A DNA stretch of 64,000 bases from Pegoplata infirma (taxonomy: Eukaryota > Arthropoda > Insecta > Diptera > Anthomyiidae), in contig OY992537.1 of NCBI GenBank assembly GCA_963921195.1, positions 245,898,414 to 245,962,413 on the forward strand. The letters are read 5' to 3'. Positions 22,995-33,790 of the stretch are shown here, piece after piece. The translations under genes and the position numbers were made by a program. Below the pieces are notes generated by a model. It did no database searches and had not been told where the DNA came from. It worked only from the letters and a program-made list of their open reading frames with translations. Every line of letters begins with the position of its first letter. Positions within the stretch are counted from its first letter, which is position 1.

Positions 22995-24535
22995 ATCGAC
23001 AAAAATCGGTAGTTAATACATAGTTAAAAATCGGTCATTTTCGTAAAAAGGGATATAATACCCATATTTGACTCTTTTTGAATCTTTTCTAAAAAAAATT
23101 AAAGATAATTTAAAATAAATTTAAATATTTAATTTTTTTTTTTTAAAAAGCCCCTACAAAAAATCAGAAAATGTTTTCAAAAAGACAACGTATAATTTAA
23201 AATTTTTTCACTGAATATTTTTGCTTCTTAAAAATTAAAAAAAAAAAATCTTTTTTGTCGGTTATTTTTCTCATTAATTAAAAAAAGTATTAGATCACAC
23301 TTTTGTTAATTCAATCAACAGTGCTCAATAGTAGACGAAATTGATAAAAACAAAAATGGCGCAGATCAAAAAATAATGAATAACGATGGTCGATTTGAAA
23401 ATTTAAATTATTTTTGACATCTGTTAGAATTTTTATGTTTATTTTACAAATAAATATCGTGAAATTCTTTAGCAATCTTACATGTATATGATTTTCTTTC
23501 TGATTTCACTGTTGTTTATTTCCAACGATCAAGGTTTTCTGAAAGATTCCTTAATTAGATATAGCTCAAATTTAAAGAGTTTTCGGTAAAAATATATTTT
23601 GGTTGTTAAAAAATATCATAATTTATAAATGTTAATTGCAATAAGCTGCACATATAATATTAAATATCCTCTGGGTTTGTAAAATATTGGTATTGGCCTG
23701 CACCAACGACTTTTATTATTATATTTTTTATTTCAACATGACTTCAACAATGACAACACGTAGTCAATTGTTACCAACCAATCTAGATAAGCGATACAAA
23801 ACTGTAATTCATTAAAAAAGTTAATTTTTGTCATCCTGCCTTTAATATAGCGATAAAAAAAAAAATACTTAGGGGAATTGATATAAAATGTTAATCTTAT
23901 TAACATTAAAAATAAAAGTGTTAAATTCATGTTTTTAATTCAGCATCAAAATTAAAGGAATTTTTGAAATTGTTTTTTGTTTGTTATCTTTAGAGGGTGT
24001 AACCCAATTTATTTTACAGTTTTCTTTTTAAATTAAAAAAAAAAAAGAAAAACATTTGTTTCTATTTTTGGTTAAGAGTTTACCTGTTACCTTGACATGT
24101 CCTTTTTTTCTTCCCTATTGTTTCTCTTGAAAAACTGTTATAGTTTTTCTTTTGTTTTTTTTTTTTGCTTCAAATTCAAGTGTTGCATGATATTTCTTTG
24201 TATTGTAGTTGTATTTTTTTTCGGTTGAGAACAATGATTTGTATGTTTAAATTTTAAAAACAATGGCCAACATGAGTCGATCAATTCAGACAGAGCGGCG
24301 TCAAAGTAAAACCTCTTATTGTTAGTAGTTTTTCTTTATAAATAGAGAAAAAAGGAAATTAATTTGTTGTAAAAAATTAAAAATAACCTTTTTTTTGCAT
24401 TGATTCCTTTTTTTGCCCTTTCACTAGTTAGACATAATGGCAACAAGTTTCGGTTTTATCATTATTTTTTTTTTTTTTGTATTACAAAAAAAGATTTTGT
24501 GTATTACACTGTTCTACTGAACAACCGACATAAAA
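22995..24535. other. AT-rich non-coding, nothing recognised
   Basis: Long A/T tracts, no ORF above 65 codons and no paired ends. Confidence 0.4.
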
Positions 24536-24539
24536 CAAA

Positions 24540-25465
24540 CCCTGCAAGCATTTCGATACGAAGAAGATACCCAAGCGTATCGCCTGGAAGATAAATTGTA
24601 TTGCGGGGGATATCTTCTTCGTATTGCGGAAGAAACACCCTTTGGTAGAAATCGTGTCCCGAAAGCAATACGCCCAAGAGATTCGAAAGCAATTCCTCTG
24701 GAAGATAAATGGGCAATATTGCCAGATAATCGTTTGGAAGATAAATTTATGATTTTACTCAAATTTTACCTAGAAAATATTGCCAGGTAATCCCCTAAAC
24801 GATATCCCCAATGTTGTTCTTGGAAGATAAAAAGAAGATGTCGCCGTTTATGTTTCAAAATTATGGTTTTTATTTTTAGATATAATTTAAAAGATACCAC
24901 ACTACAAAAAATTGTCTTGAATGATGATTTCTTGATTGGTTCCATGATCTTGATAAATGTTGTGCGTCAAAAATTGGTCACAAATTTGCTGGACCTAATG
25001 GAGAAACGAAATGCAGTTAATCAATAGTGCAGATTTATATTTATTTGTTGCAAATGCATTACTTACCTCTTAAAACCACTTTTCGAGAATTTTTGTTTGA
25101 TTTATTTCACATTTATTGCGAAAAAACGAAGAAAAACGATATTATAATATGGAAATTTATTTTTGACAACAAATAAAATATTTTGATTTTGTTTTTTTTT
25201 TCATCCGTATGATAAAAGGAAGATATCGTATATGAATCGCGCAGGTGAAAAATCACCTGGAAGATACATTTTCGATAATTTGGCGATTTTATCTACTTTT
25301 TATTTGACAAAAAAAAAATATTTTTTTTAAATATTGCTAAAATATCCTCAAAATGATAAAAGGAAGATTTTAAAAATATACTACTTTGATGATTTGTAAA
25401 TACGATAAAAAGAAGATATCTCCGCAATTTCTCTTAGGCGATATTTCTTCCAAATGTTTGCAGGG
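24540..25465. mobile_element. CCCTGCAAGCATTT TIR element
   Basis: Left CCCTGCAAGCATTTCG and right inverse CCCTGCAAACATTTGG; AA on both sides. Inside, GGAAGATAAATT, AAGAAGATATC and GGCGATATC recur on both strands (e.g. 24559, 24586, 24611, 24697, 24737, 24826, 25220, 25366, 25408). Overlapping frames of 64-82 codons at 24504-24790 come from this repetition, not from genes. Confidence 0.7.
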
Positions 25466-25619
25466 AAGGAACATAGAGATTTGTATGTATTTTTTATAAT
25501 TAATTTCAGCACTATGATCTTTGATTTTTTTTTCAACCTTTGGTTAATAAAATCTAAAAAAAATGTGTTTGGGATACAATTCTTTGAACATATACTTCTA
25601 TTAAATAAGTAACACACCT

Positions 25620-25890
25620 CGGCCGAACCAACTTTAACTTCAAGTTGCGAACACTGTAAATGACTTTATTATGAATCTGGGGTACCTCACTATTATATTT
25701 CGACGAAAATTAAAATCTTCAGCAGTGCCGTTTTTAAAAAAATTATTGTCAAACACCGAAAAATTTACATTTTAAGCTTATCTCGAAAACGATGAGAGAT
25801 ATTAAAAAATGACTTAAGATATGCTTGAATTACGTCGAGATTGAAAATATGAGAAATTTTGTACACTCAGTTTACTTAAACTTTTGACCT
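25620..25890 (+). repeat. Dispersed repeat with AAACGATGAGAGATAT
   Basis: Matches 54545-54780 in order: 'gcgaacact', 'atgaatctggggta' / 'atggatctgggttg', 'actattatatttcg', 'aaaatcttc', 'aaacgatgagagatat' and 'aaaaaatgact'. A third partial copy is at 54285-54475, and a shorter one at 4318-4350. Confidence 0.65.
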
Positions 25891-26593
25891 GAATTTATTT
25901 GTAATAAATCTAAGAAACTGTCCCGCACCTCTTTTTGTGAATGGAATCATAAAAAATATTGATAATATTGTATTTCCCTTTCTAAAATGAATTCCTCAAC
26001 ATTTTAAGAAATGCTGAAGGGGATAACAACGAAATTCTTTTTTGTGGTCCCAATGGAGGTTATTTAATATTTGCCACATCCGAATATAAAACTTTAACTT
26101 GATCTTTCACAAACTGGACTATTCCAAAAGAAAAATTACTTCTAGTTGTATACAACTTGTATACAACAATTTTTATAAAATTAAAAATCACTAACATGGA
26201 AACTTAAAAAAAAATTATGTACCCAACCAACCCAAACTTAAAAATATATGTAAAAAATACTATTTTAAGCTTGTACTGTCTCGGATTATCGGCCATATAA
26301 GTGTTTACAATTTCTTTGTCACCTTAGGAAAAAAATGTGGACCTTCGGAAAAATTCCGAAACAGGAACTCGTCCGGAGCAAAAATATGTACGTTTTTATT
26401 AAATCAAGATTACACAGGCCAATAAATTTTTAACCCATAAACCAGAGGTCACATTTCTAAGGGCTTAAGTTGCACTGAATCCGAATCTGGTCTCAGAATT
26501 TTCCTATCACATCAGGTTTTCGATATATCATAGCTTGAAGTTGAAAAAAAAACATTTTTCCCCATATTCGAGACGTCATAACTGCGAAAATTC

Positions 26594-28019
26594 TAGTGTT
26601 TCCAATTATTCGACCCTGCCGGTTAACTGGTTAGGGCATTATTCAAAAATGGACGAAAATTGATTAATCGGTTATTCGGGTCGATTAATCGGAAAAATTG
26701 GCGATTAATCGATTAATCGTCAAAAATAATAAAAACGTAATATTTTGTATTTAGAAACGATTTATTGAAAGAAAAGTAACAAAAAATAAAATCATTTTAA
26801 GTAAATTTTCATTTACAGTCTTTATACAGTGTTTAAAAGGGTAAAACAAAACGCAACCAATTAAAATTTAGAAATAACAAAAACTTATAAATTTTAAAGG
26901 GTAAAACAAAACGCAACCAATTAAAATTTAGAAATAATAAAAACTTATAAATTTTAATTGGGGTTTTCTCAATTTTAATCGGGATTTTTCAATTAACTTG
27001 TAGTTTTTAAATTAAAATTTTGATTTTTCAAATTCTAAATGAGATTTCTGAATTTCAGTTGGCTTTTCTAAATTGCAATTCATTTTTCTGAATTTAAATT
27101 GTGATTTTTGAATTTTAATTGTGCTTTTCAGAATTTCAATTGATGTCCTCTTAACATCAATTTTGATTTATATATTTTGATTTTACTTTTCTAAATTTCT
27201 ATTGGGATTTCAATTAAGATTTCTGAAATCCGTTTTCTTAATTTTATTTAAAATTTTTAAATTTAAAATTTCTGAATAACAATTACCCATGAAAATTTTT
27301 TGGAACAAATTCCTGGTCCAATAGATTCTTGAATATATTCTACGGTAATCTATGTAAAATTATTTTTTAAAAAAAACTACTTGCTCTAAAAAACGATTGC
27401 TTTCGGGACAATTTCATTGATTCTGTAATGTTTAGTAGAACCGGTGGCAGGGTAATTTGATGCGTTCTGGAACCGATTATTTGGAACAGAAAATTTTGCT
27501 GGGTAGGGTTTCTGAATTCTAAAAAACTTTTCTGATTTTAAATTGGGCTTTTGCAAAATTTGGCGTTTCGGAATTATCGAAATTTCGAAAAATCAAAATT
27601 ACAATTAAGATTTCTGAAGTTAAAGTAGCTTTTCTGAATTTCACTTGAATTTTTTTTTAATTTCAATTGGGACTTTCTGAATTTCAATTGGGATTTTCAA
27701 TTTGGAGTTTTGGGATTTCTGAATTTTAATTGGTGTCTTCTAAAATCCAATTTTGCTTATCTTAACTGTTAATTGCTGGCTTCTAATTTTTTTTGTAGTT
27801 TTGACTTTTTTCGACAGTGTTTGTAAAAAAGAATAAGAGTTTGAAATAAATTATAGTAGAATATTGATATAATATCATTAACCGGTTAATCGAACCATTT
27901 TAACCGATTAATCGGGTCGAATAATTATTTGCGTTTTAAATTATTTGTTTCGACATTAACCGAAATAGAGGCGATTAATCGAGGAATCGGTTAATCGATT
28001 AACCGAATTGGAAACACTA
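26594..28019. mobile_element. hAT-like element, TAGTGTTTCCAATT ends
   Basis: A 14-bp perfect terminal repeat and an exact 8-bp target duplication GAAAATTC (26586-26593, 28020-28027). The uninterrupted target is visible, in diverged form, in the other arm of palindrome Z near 28955-28975. Sub-terminal CGATTAATCG and GGTTAATCGATTAACC dyads are clustered at both ends. The middle consists of ~25-30-bp units of the type 'tttctgaatttcaattgg'. No transposase frame. Confidence 0.88.
27296..27503. mobile_element. Small CCCATG/GGGTTT-type TIR element
   Basis: Left CCCATGAAAATTTTTTGGAA and right inverse CCCAGCAAAATTTTCTGTTC, flanked by TA on both sides. 208 bp, inside the hAT-like element. Related by its ends to 28319-28769, 31798-34417 and 42180-42622. 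Confidence 0.65.
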
Positions 28020-28318
28020 GAAAATTCACCATTATTTATAAAACCTGATAAGTACTATGAAAGTCCTACATATTACCTTTAAAATGAATGGTTAACCTTT
28101 ATAATATCTTGTTTCATCTTTGAGATATCTTAACCTGAAGTTTGTTCTCGTTTCGTGACTCTGGATGCGACTGAGAGTGGTATGTATTCATTAAACACAT
28201 CATATAAATTTCAACGGGCGATATCGCAGCAAATAGACAAGATATCTAAACAATTCAAATAGCATTTTTTTAATTGAGAATTGAAGAATTTAATAAGTTT
28301 TATAATTACCCTGCAAAA

Positions 28319-28769
28319 AAAGTCATTACCACTTCTCAGTGGAGTGCTTTAAAACTATAACAAATGTAATGAAATACAACAAAAATAACAAAAAACACAA
28401 GACAAAAACACACAAACAGTTTTTTCTACTCCAGAATACATAGATATTCAGCACTTAACTCATTACCTATCGCGACACCTCCATACAAATGTAAGTAGAT
28501 ATTCAGTAGAAAAGAACTACTCCGTGGAAGTAGTTGGAAGTTGTTTGAAAGCTCGGAGTACTTCTTATCTACTGAATATCTACTTACTTTTGTATGGGAG
28601 TGTCGCGGAAGGTAATGACTTAAGTGCTGAATAACAACTTTTTATGGAGTAGAAAAAACTGTTTGTGTGTTTTTTTCTTGTGTTTTTTGTTATTTTTGTT
28701 GTATTTCATTACATTTGTTTTAGTTTTAAAGCACTCCAAATAGAAGTACTCCGCACTTATTTTGCTGGG
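28319..28769. mobile_element. 451-bp palindromic CCCTGC/GCTGGG element
   Basis: Left CCCTGCAAAAAAAGT; right inverse CCCAGCAAAATAAGT; TA on both sides. The arms are mirror images to the centre near 28540 ('agtagatattcag' versus 'ctgaatatctact', 'aaaaactgtttgtgtg' versus its inverse). Non-coding; sits in the right half of palindrome Z2. Confidence 0.75.
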
Positions 28770-29479
28770 TAAGGCGAAATGTAGCAAATTTGCATTCATA
28801 GGAAAAATACCGTAAATAAAGCGAAAAACTAAAATTTTTTAAACTTCGTGTTAAGATATCTCAGAGAAGAAACAAGATATAACAGAGGTTAAACACTTAT
28901 TTTGTATGTAAGGTATGAAGTAGGACCTTTAGACTGCATATCAGGATTTATAAAAAAAGGTGAACTCGCGCAGTTATGACGTCTCGAATATAGCGAAAAA
29001 CAGGGTTTTTTCAAACTTTAAGCTAAGATATCTCGAAAAACGTGATGTGATGGAGAAATTCTGAGTATAGATTCGGACTCAACGTAGCTCAAACCCTTAG
29101 AAAAGTATATTCTAGTCCCAGGGTTTTGACCTTTTTCAAATTTTGTTGGCCTGTGTTATTTTATATTCATATGGTTATCGTAGGTTTATGTCCTCATATA
29201 AAATTCCCCAAAATTTACAAATTTTCGTGAAAAAAAAAAAAATATTTAAAGAACGAGTTTTTACCAGGTTTTGTCACCGCTGAATAGGTATTTAAAAAAC
29301 ATTTCTTCCCATGAAAAAACATCAATAGTTTCTAAAGAAAAAATATTTTAAAAATCCAAAAAATAAAAATTTCAATTTTTGTCCATTTTGTAACCCTTAA
29401 ATCCCCGATGACGCCGATAAGCTGAGACACACCAACCTTAAAATCTTGAAAAAATCAAATGGTATATATATAAAAAGTA

Positions 29480-30154
29480 CACTCAAAAGAAAAACTCTGT
29501 CAAAAAATCTGTAAAACGACTTTCAATTTGAATTAGCAATCTTTTAGCAGATTGTTCTGCTGAGAAGAATATTTTTACTAAAATCTCTGTCATTTAGTTT
29601 AAGAAAATAACAGACATTTTACTATGTTTATACTGATTTTGTTTGCTGAATTTCATTATTTTTTCAAGAAATTTTTTTATATAAAAAAAAAGCAAAACAG
29701 ATTGTCAGCAGATTGCTCTGCTGAAATCAGCAGATTGTTCTGCTGAAATCAGCAGATTGTTCTGCTGAAATCAGCAGATTAATCTGCTGAAATCAGCAGA
29801 TTGTTCTGCTAAAATCAGCAGATTTCTCTGCTAAAATCAGCAGATATTTCTGCTAAAATCAGATTTCTCTGCTGTCGAACAACACACATGTTTAATAGCT
29901 AAAACGCCAGATAAAAGTATAAGCTTCCGTGGCGTAGTGGTTAAGAAGTGTACTTTCAAATCGAAAGGTGGCGAGTTCGATGCTCGCTGGCGGCGTATGT
30001 TTTTTTTTTTTTTTCTTGTTATATTTATTCAGCTCTTATGACAGATATTTAGCAAACCGTATCTGCTAAAATCAGCAGATTTCTCATATGGCTCAAAATG
30101 GGTGTATTTTCAGCAGATTTTTCTGCTGATTAGACAGAGAATTTATTTTGAGTG
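29480..30154 (+). mobile_element. Complete CAGCAGAT MITE carrying a tRNA-like unit
   Basis: Ends CACTCAAAAGAAAAACTCTG and 'cagagaatttattttgagtg', with TA on both sides (29478-29479, 30155-30156). The interior is CAGCAGATTGTTCTGCTGAA words in tandem (29700-29870), a 45-bp spacer, the tRNA-like unit, a T-run and a closing pair of words. It is the reference copy for 16152-16790 and for the reversed fragment at 42735-42960. Confidence 0.85.
29923..29995 (+). pseudogene. tRNA-like unit, better-preserved copy
   Basis: A box TGGCGTAGTGG and B box GTTCGATGC both fit consensus. The T arm is perfect (GCGAG-TTCGATG-CTCGC). The acceptor GCTTCCG pairs with TGGCGGC at six of seven positions, counting G-U. 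The anticodon arm is irregular, so decoding is unlikely. T15 begins a few bases downstream (30000-30014). Compared with 16558-16630 it keeps the T stem. An unexpressed tRNA fossil would lose the arms equally, so the state of this T arm is worth testing. Confidence 0.65.
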
Positions 30155-30159
30155 TATTT

Positions 30160-31290
30160 GAACAAAGTTGTGTCGGTTATAATTTCGCTCTAATACCTCC
30201 TATGTCGGTTGTACTCTTACACTTTGTATTAATTTCTATATAATTGTAATGTATAATTAGCATAGATAAATGATTTCGAAATACACAGTATGTGCAAAAA
30301 AAAAAACAAATAAATAAATGTAATAAAATAAAAGAAAGTGCCTCGGGGGTTAATGAAAAAATCATTGTAGCAACATTTGAATTGCATTGTATTGCAGTTG
30401 TAACATTTTCTCGTACTTGACAAACAATTAAGAAATTCGATACAACTGGGAATTTGTCGATTTCAATTCCTTTAGGCATTTATTTGTCCTTTGTGCCAGC
30501 CTTGTGCTTTGCTTGATTTAACTGACTGGTTTTTAATGTTGTTTTGTTTTTGTTGACTTAAGAGGGTATTTGGTGGAAAAGAACACAAACACAAATAAGT
30601 ATATGAATGTGTATTCATGTGCATTAGGTAGATTCGATATAAGATACATATATTTAGATTTTCAAAAAGTTATGAATTGATGAATACATATTTTTTTATA
30701 AGGTTTCAGCTAAAACGGATTCAGCAGTCGCTTTCGATTTGAAAATAAAGCGTTTTTTATACTTCAAAATTTTGTTTTAGATTTTTAACTTTCTTTGATT
30801 TCAGCTTGTAAACAACACATAAATTTATTTCGGTCCGGCAAGTTTTTCAGTTATAAAATTAAACACGAAAACAAATTTTTGTTAATTTAAAAATTTTTAA
30901 ATATTATTTTTTAGTTTTGACAAGAAACCTCGAATTTTTTTTCAACTCCCGTAAGCGCTTTCTGAATTTAAATCTGATTAAGCTAAAACCAATACAGTTT
31001 TTAGATTTACTCATAGCTTTTCCGCACTACCGATTTATAAAAAAAAGTTAAAATCAATCCAGCCTACTGTAACACAGCAAACATATGAAAATCATTCGAT
31101 TACAAATTGAGTTGAAAATTGTTGGCAAAACAACATTAATGTAGCGAGGCGATAATTATCATTAAACTGAACACATGAACCCCCCTCTTTCACTATAACT
31201 GCCAGTAAATACATACGTTCCTTCTCATACACTTATATGTTACAATTGTGGTTACAGCATTAAGTTACCGTAGTAAATGATTTTTGTTTA
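30160..31290. other. Non-coding, nothing recognised
   Basis: A 100-codon minus-strand frame at 30177-30479 has no domain-like features. The remainder is AT-rich. Confidence 0.4.
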
Positions 31291-32539
31291 AATACACTAA
31301 AAAAAAAAAAAAAACTGTAAAGTTAGCAAAAAATTTAGTTAATATTAACTAAAAAAAAACACCTGATTTTGAACCTACTAAATTTCTAGTTAATTTAACA
31401 AAAAATATTTAGTTAACTTTTCGTAGAATGAATGTAGCAAAAAAACCGTAATTTTAACTAAAAATTCAGCTCAAAATTTCGTAACATTTTTTATTAGTTG
31501 AATTTAGCTAAACTTTTTGTAAAAAATTTTAAGTTTGTTAAATATTGGTTTTAGACACTAACACTTCACTTATTTTTTCTTATTTTTTTCACAGCATTAA
31601 GTTCAGCTTAAGTAGGACTTATGAGATTTGCATAGGAGGCTACACAAGAAATGTTTAAAATTTTTCACTTGACAAAAATGTTACAAAAAATCAGCAAATT
31701 AATTAGTAAAAATTCGTAAACTCAGTTTTAAAGTCAACAAAAAAAATTAATTCAAAATTTGTACAAAACTAGTATTTTTGTAAATAGCCCAGCAAAACTT
31801 AGATTACCAAATAAGGTATAAAATAAGGTATAGGATCTCTTATTTTATACATTGCAGCATTGATGATTTTAACAGGCGATGAGACTCAAAGTAATGCATC
31901 CACATTATCACAAAGAATACCAGTAAGGTATAAAATAAGTCATAAATTTATAACGAAGAATACGAGTAAGGTGTAAAATATATGATATTTTATAGGTTAC
32001 GAGAAATGAAATAATATAGCATACCAGAAGATAATATATAAGGTGTTACGAGTAGTGAAAAAGTAATTTTGTATTAAATTTACTGACGTGATTGTAAGTG
32101 AGTGTAAGTAGATAAAATATGCTCGTGAGTGTGTGTCGTTAGAAATTTACGGTCGTGAGCCTTAAACTTATGCATTTTTTTATAAAATAATTATTTTTTA
32201 TGTTATTGTAATGCATTATGCATAACCTGACCAACTGCTTTTGACTAAAAAGCGGGATCGAAAGGTTAAAAAAGCGGGATTTTGATCTAAAAAGCGGGAT
32301 TTTTTTTAATAAGTGAAATTTGCTTTGAACGAACCCACGAATACTCTCCAAAATGCACAAAATTCTGAAAATAATTTTATGGGATTGTAATTTTTTTTAT
32401 GTAACAAAATGCATAAGAACTTTGACTAGAAAAATTTTATTTTGATTACGTCAGCAAACATAGAGTCTAAGGAATTTTTTTACCAACCTTGAGATAAAAT
32501 ATTTAAGAATCAAAAAAATTGCATATGAAAAACTAAAAT

Positions 32540-33790
32540 TAAATTAGAGTCGTTGACTGAATCTGATCATTTTTTAAGAGAAAGTAAATCTCATATATTT
32601 TTTATAGATGTTTCAGAACTCGAGACTGTCTTTAGAAAATATTTAGATACTTATTTGACTCAGAATTTAAGAATATTTTAAAAGAAAAATTATCTAAAAT
32701 TTTAAGAATTCTTCTGTAGGAAAAATGTTTAAGAATCTTATAAATTTTCTATAGAAAAAATCCATTGGCAACTATTTTAGAGTCTGACATGAATTTTTCT
32801 GGAAAAAAAATCTTAAATCGGATAATTTTTCTACAGGAAAAACGTTTCAGAATCTGATAGTTTTTTTACGAGAAATATTTTTCAGAATCTTAGAATTTAT
32901 TATATGGAAAAAGAGATTTTTCCTGTTTAAATAATACTTTAGAGTCAGAGAATTTTTCTATAGGAAAAGTTTTTCAAAATTTATGATTCTTTCCAACAAG
33001 AAAAATGTTTTGGAATTTTTCTATAGATAATTATATCAGAATGTAAGTTTTTTTTGTATGAAAAATCTCCCAGAATCTGAAAATATTTCTGTTGAGAAAT
33101 TTTATAAAGGAAATGTGTCTTTGAGTCTGTAAATTTTTCTTCTGAAGTTGAGTCTTAAATTTTTCTTTAGAAAAATGCCTTAGAACCTAATAATTTTTCT
33201 ATATGAAATTATGTATCTTAGAAAACATTGGAACTTTAAAAATTTCCCTTCTTTTTTTTCCCCCTTCTCAAATAATTTCTATCGAAAAATGCCCCTTGAA
33301 AAAATCGGTTGGATCTGATTTAATCTGTTTGGATCTAAAAAATATAATTTTATCTGATCAGGTCTTTTTGAGCCGACGTTTTTCCACAATTTCAGGATCT
33401 GATCAGATTCAATTACGGATCAGAGTTCGAAATTGGAGACAAATTTCGTATCTGGTAGATCTTATCAGATACAAATGCCATCATTAGATTTTTACAAATC
33501 AGACCATATCAAATCAATTATTTTCACGGGGCTATAAAATTTAAGAATTTATTTTTAGAAAAAGGTATCAGATTTTTTTTCAAGGAAGAACTTTTTAGAA
33601 ACCGATAATTTTTTAGAATCTGAGATTTTTCTTTTATGAAAAATGTTTCAGCATCTGAGGATTTTTTTATACAAAAAAATTCTAAGAATCTGAGAATTAG
33701 GAAACATGTATTTAAGTTTAATATTTTTTTATTGAAAGCTTTTTTCGGAATATTCGAAGTATCACAATGAAAAAATTTTATGTAAAAATT
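32540..33790 (+). repeat. AGAATCTGAGA minisatellite, array 2, inside hAT-like element
   Basis: Units of about 33-36 bp of the form 'agaatctgagaatttttcta' plus 'tagaaaaatgttt', with strong divergence. This orientation is opposite to array 1. Interrupted at 33293-33530 by an ATCTGATC element. Confidence 0.75.
33293..33530. mobile_element. CCCTTGAAAAA element with ATCTGATCAGAT words, level 5
   Basis: Ends CCCTTGAAAAAATCGGTTGG and inverse CCCGTGAAAATAATTGATTT, flanked by GC on both sides. The interior repeats ATCTGATCAGATC. The same family occurs at 54874-55076 with AC on both sides. MITE-like, non-coding. Confidence 0.65.

Larger units (their letters stand above)
26225..29460. mobile_element. 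Palindromic element of family Z, expanded by nesting
   Basis: Outer arms share 'tgtctcggattatcggcc' (26278) with 'cgccgataagctgagaca' (29410). Inner arms are clearer: 'cacaggccaataaa', 'gggcttaagttg', 'gaatccgaatctg' and 'attcgagacgtcataactgc' (26410-26585) are mirrored at 28967-29155. The symmetry is interrupted by a hAT-like element (26594-28019) and a smaller one (28319-28769). No coding sequence. Confidence 0.7.

Noticed and set aside
24504..24790. Overlapping frames on both strands near 24.6 kb
   Set aside because: Produced by GGAAGATAAAT/GATATC repeat words of the TIR element.
29923..29995. Functional tRNA gene
   Set aside because: The anticodon arm does not form a 5-bp stem with a 7-nt loop, the acceptor has a mismatch, and it lies in a repeated element.
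30177..30479. 100-codon minus-strand frame
   Set aside because: Hydrophobic, AT-driven composition, overlaps another frame, no motif.
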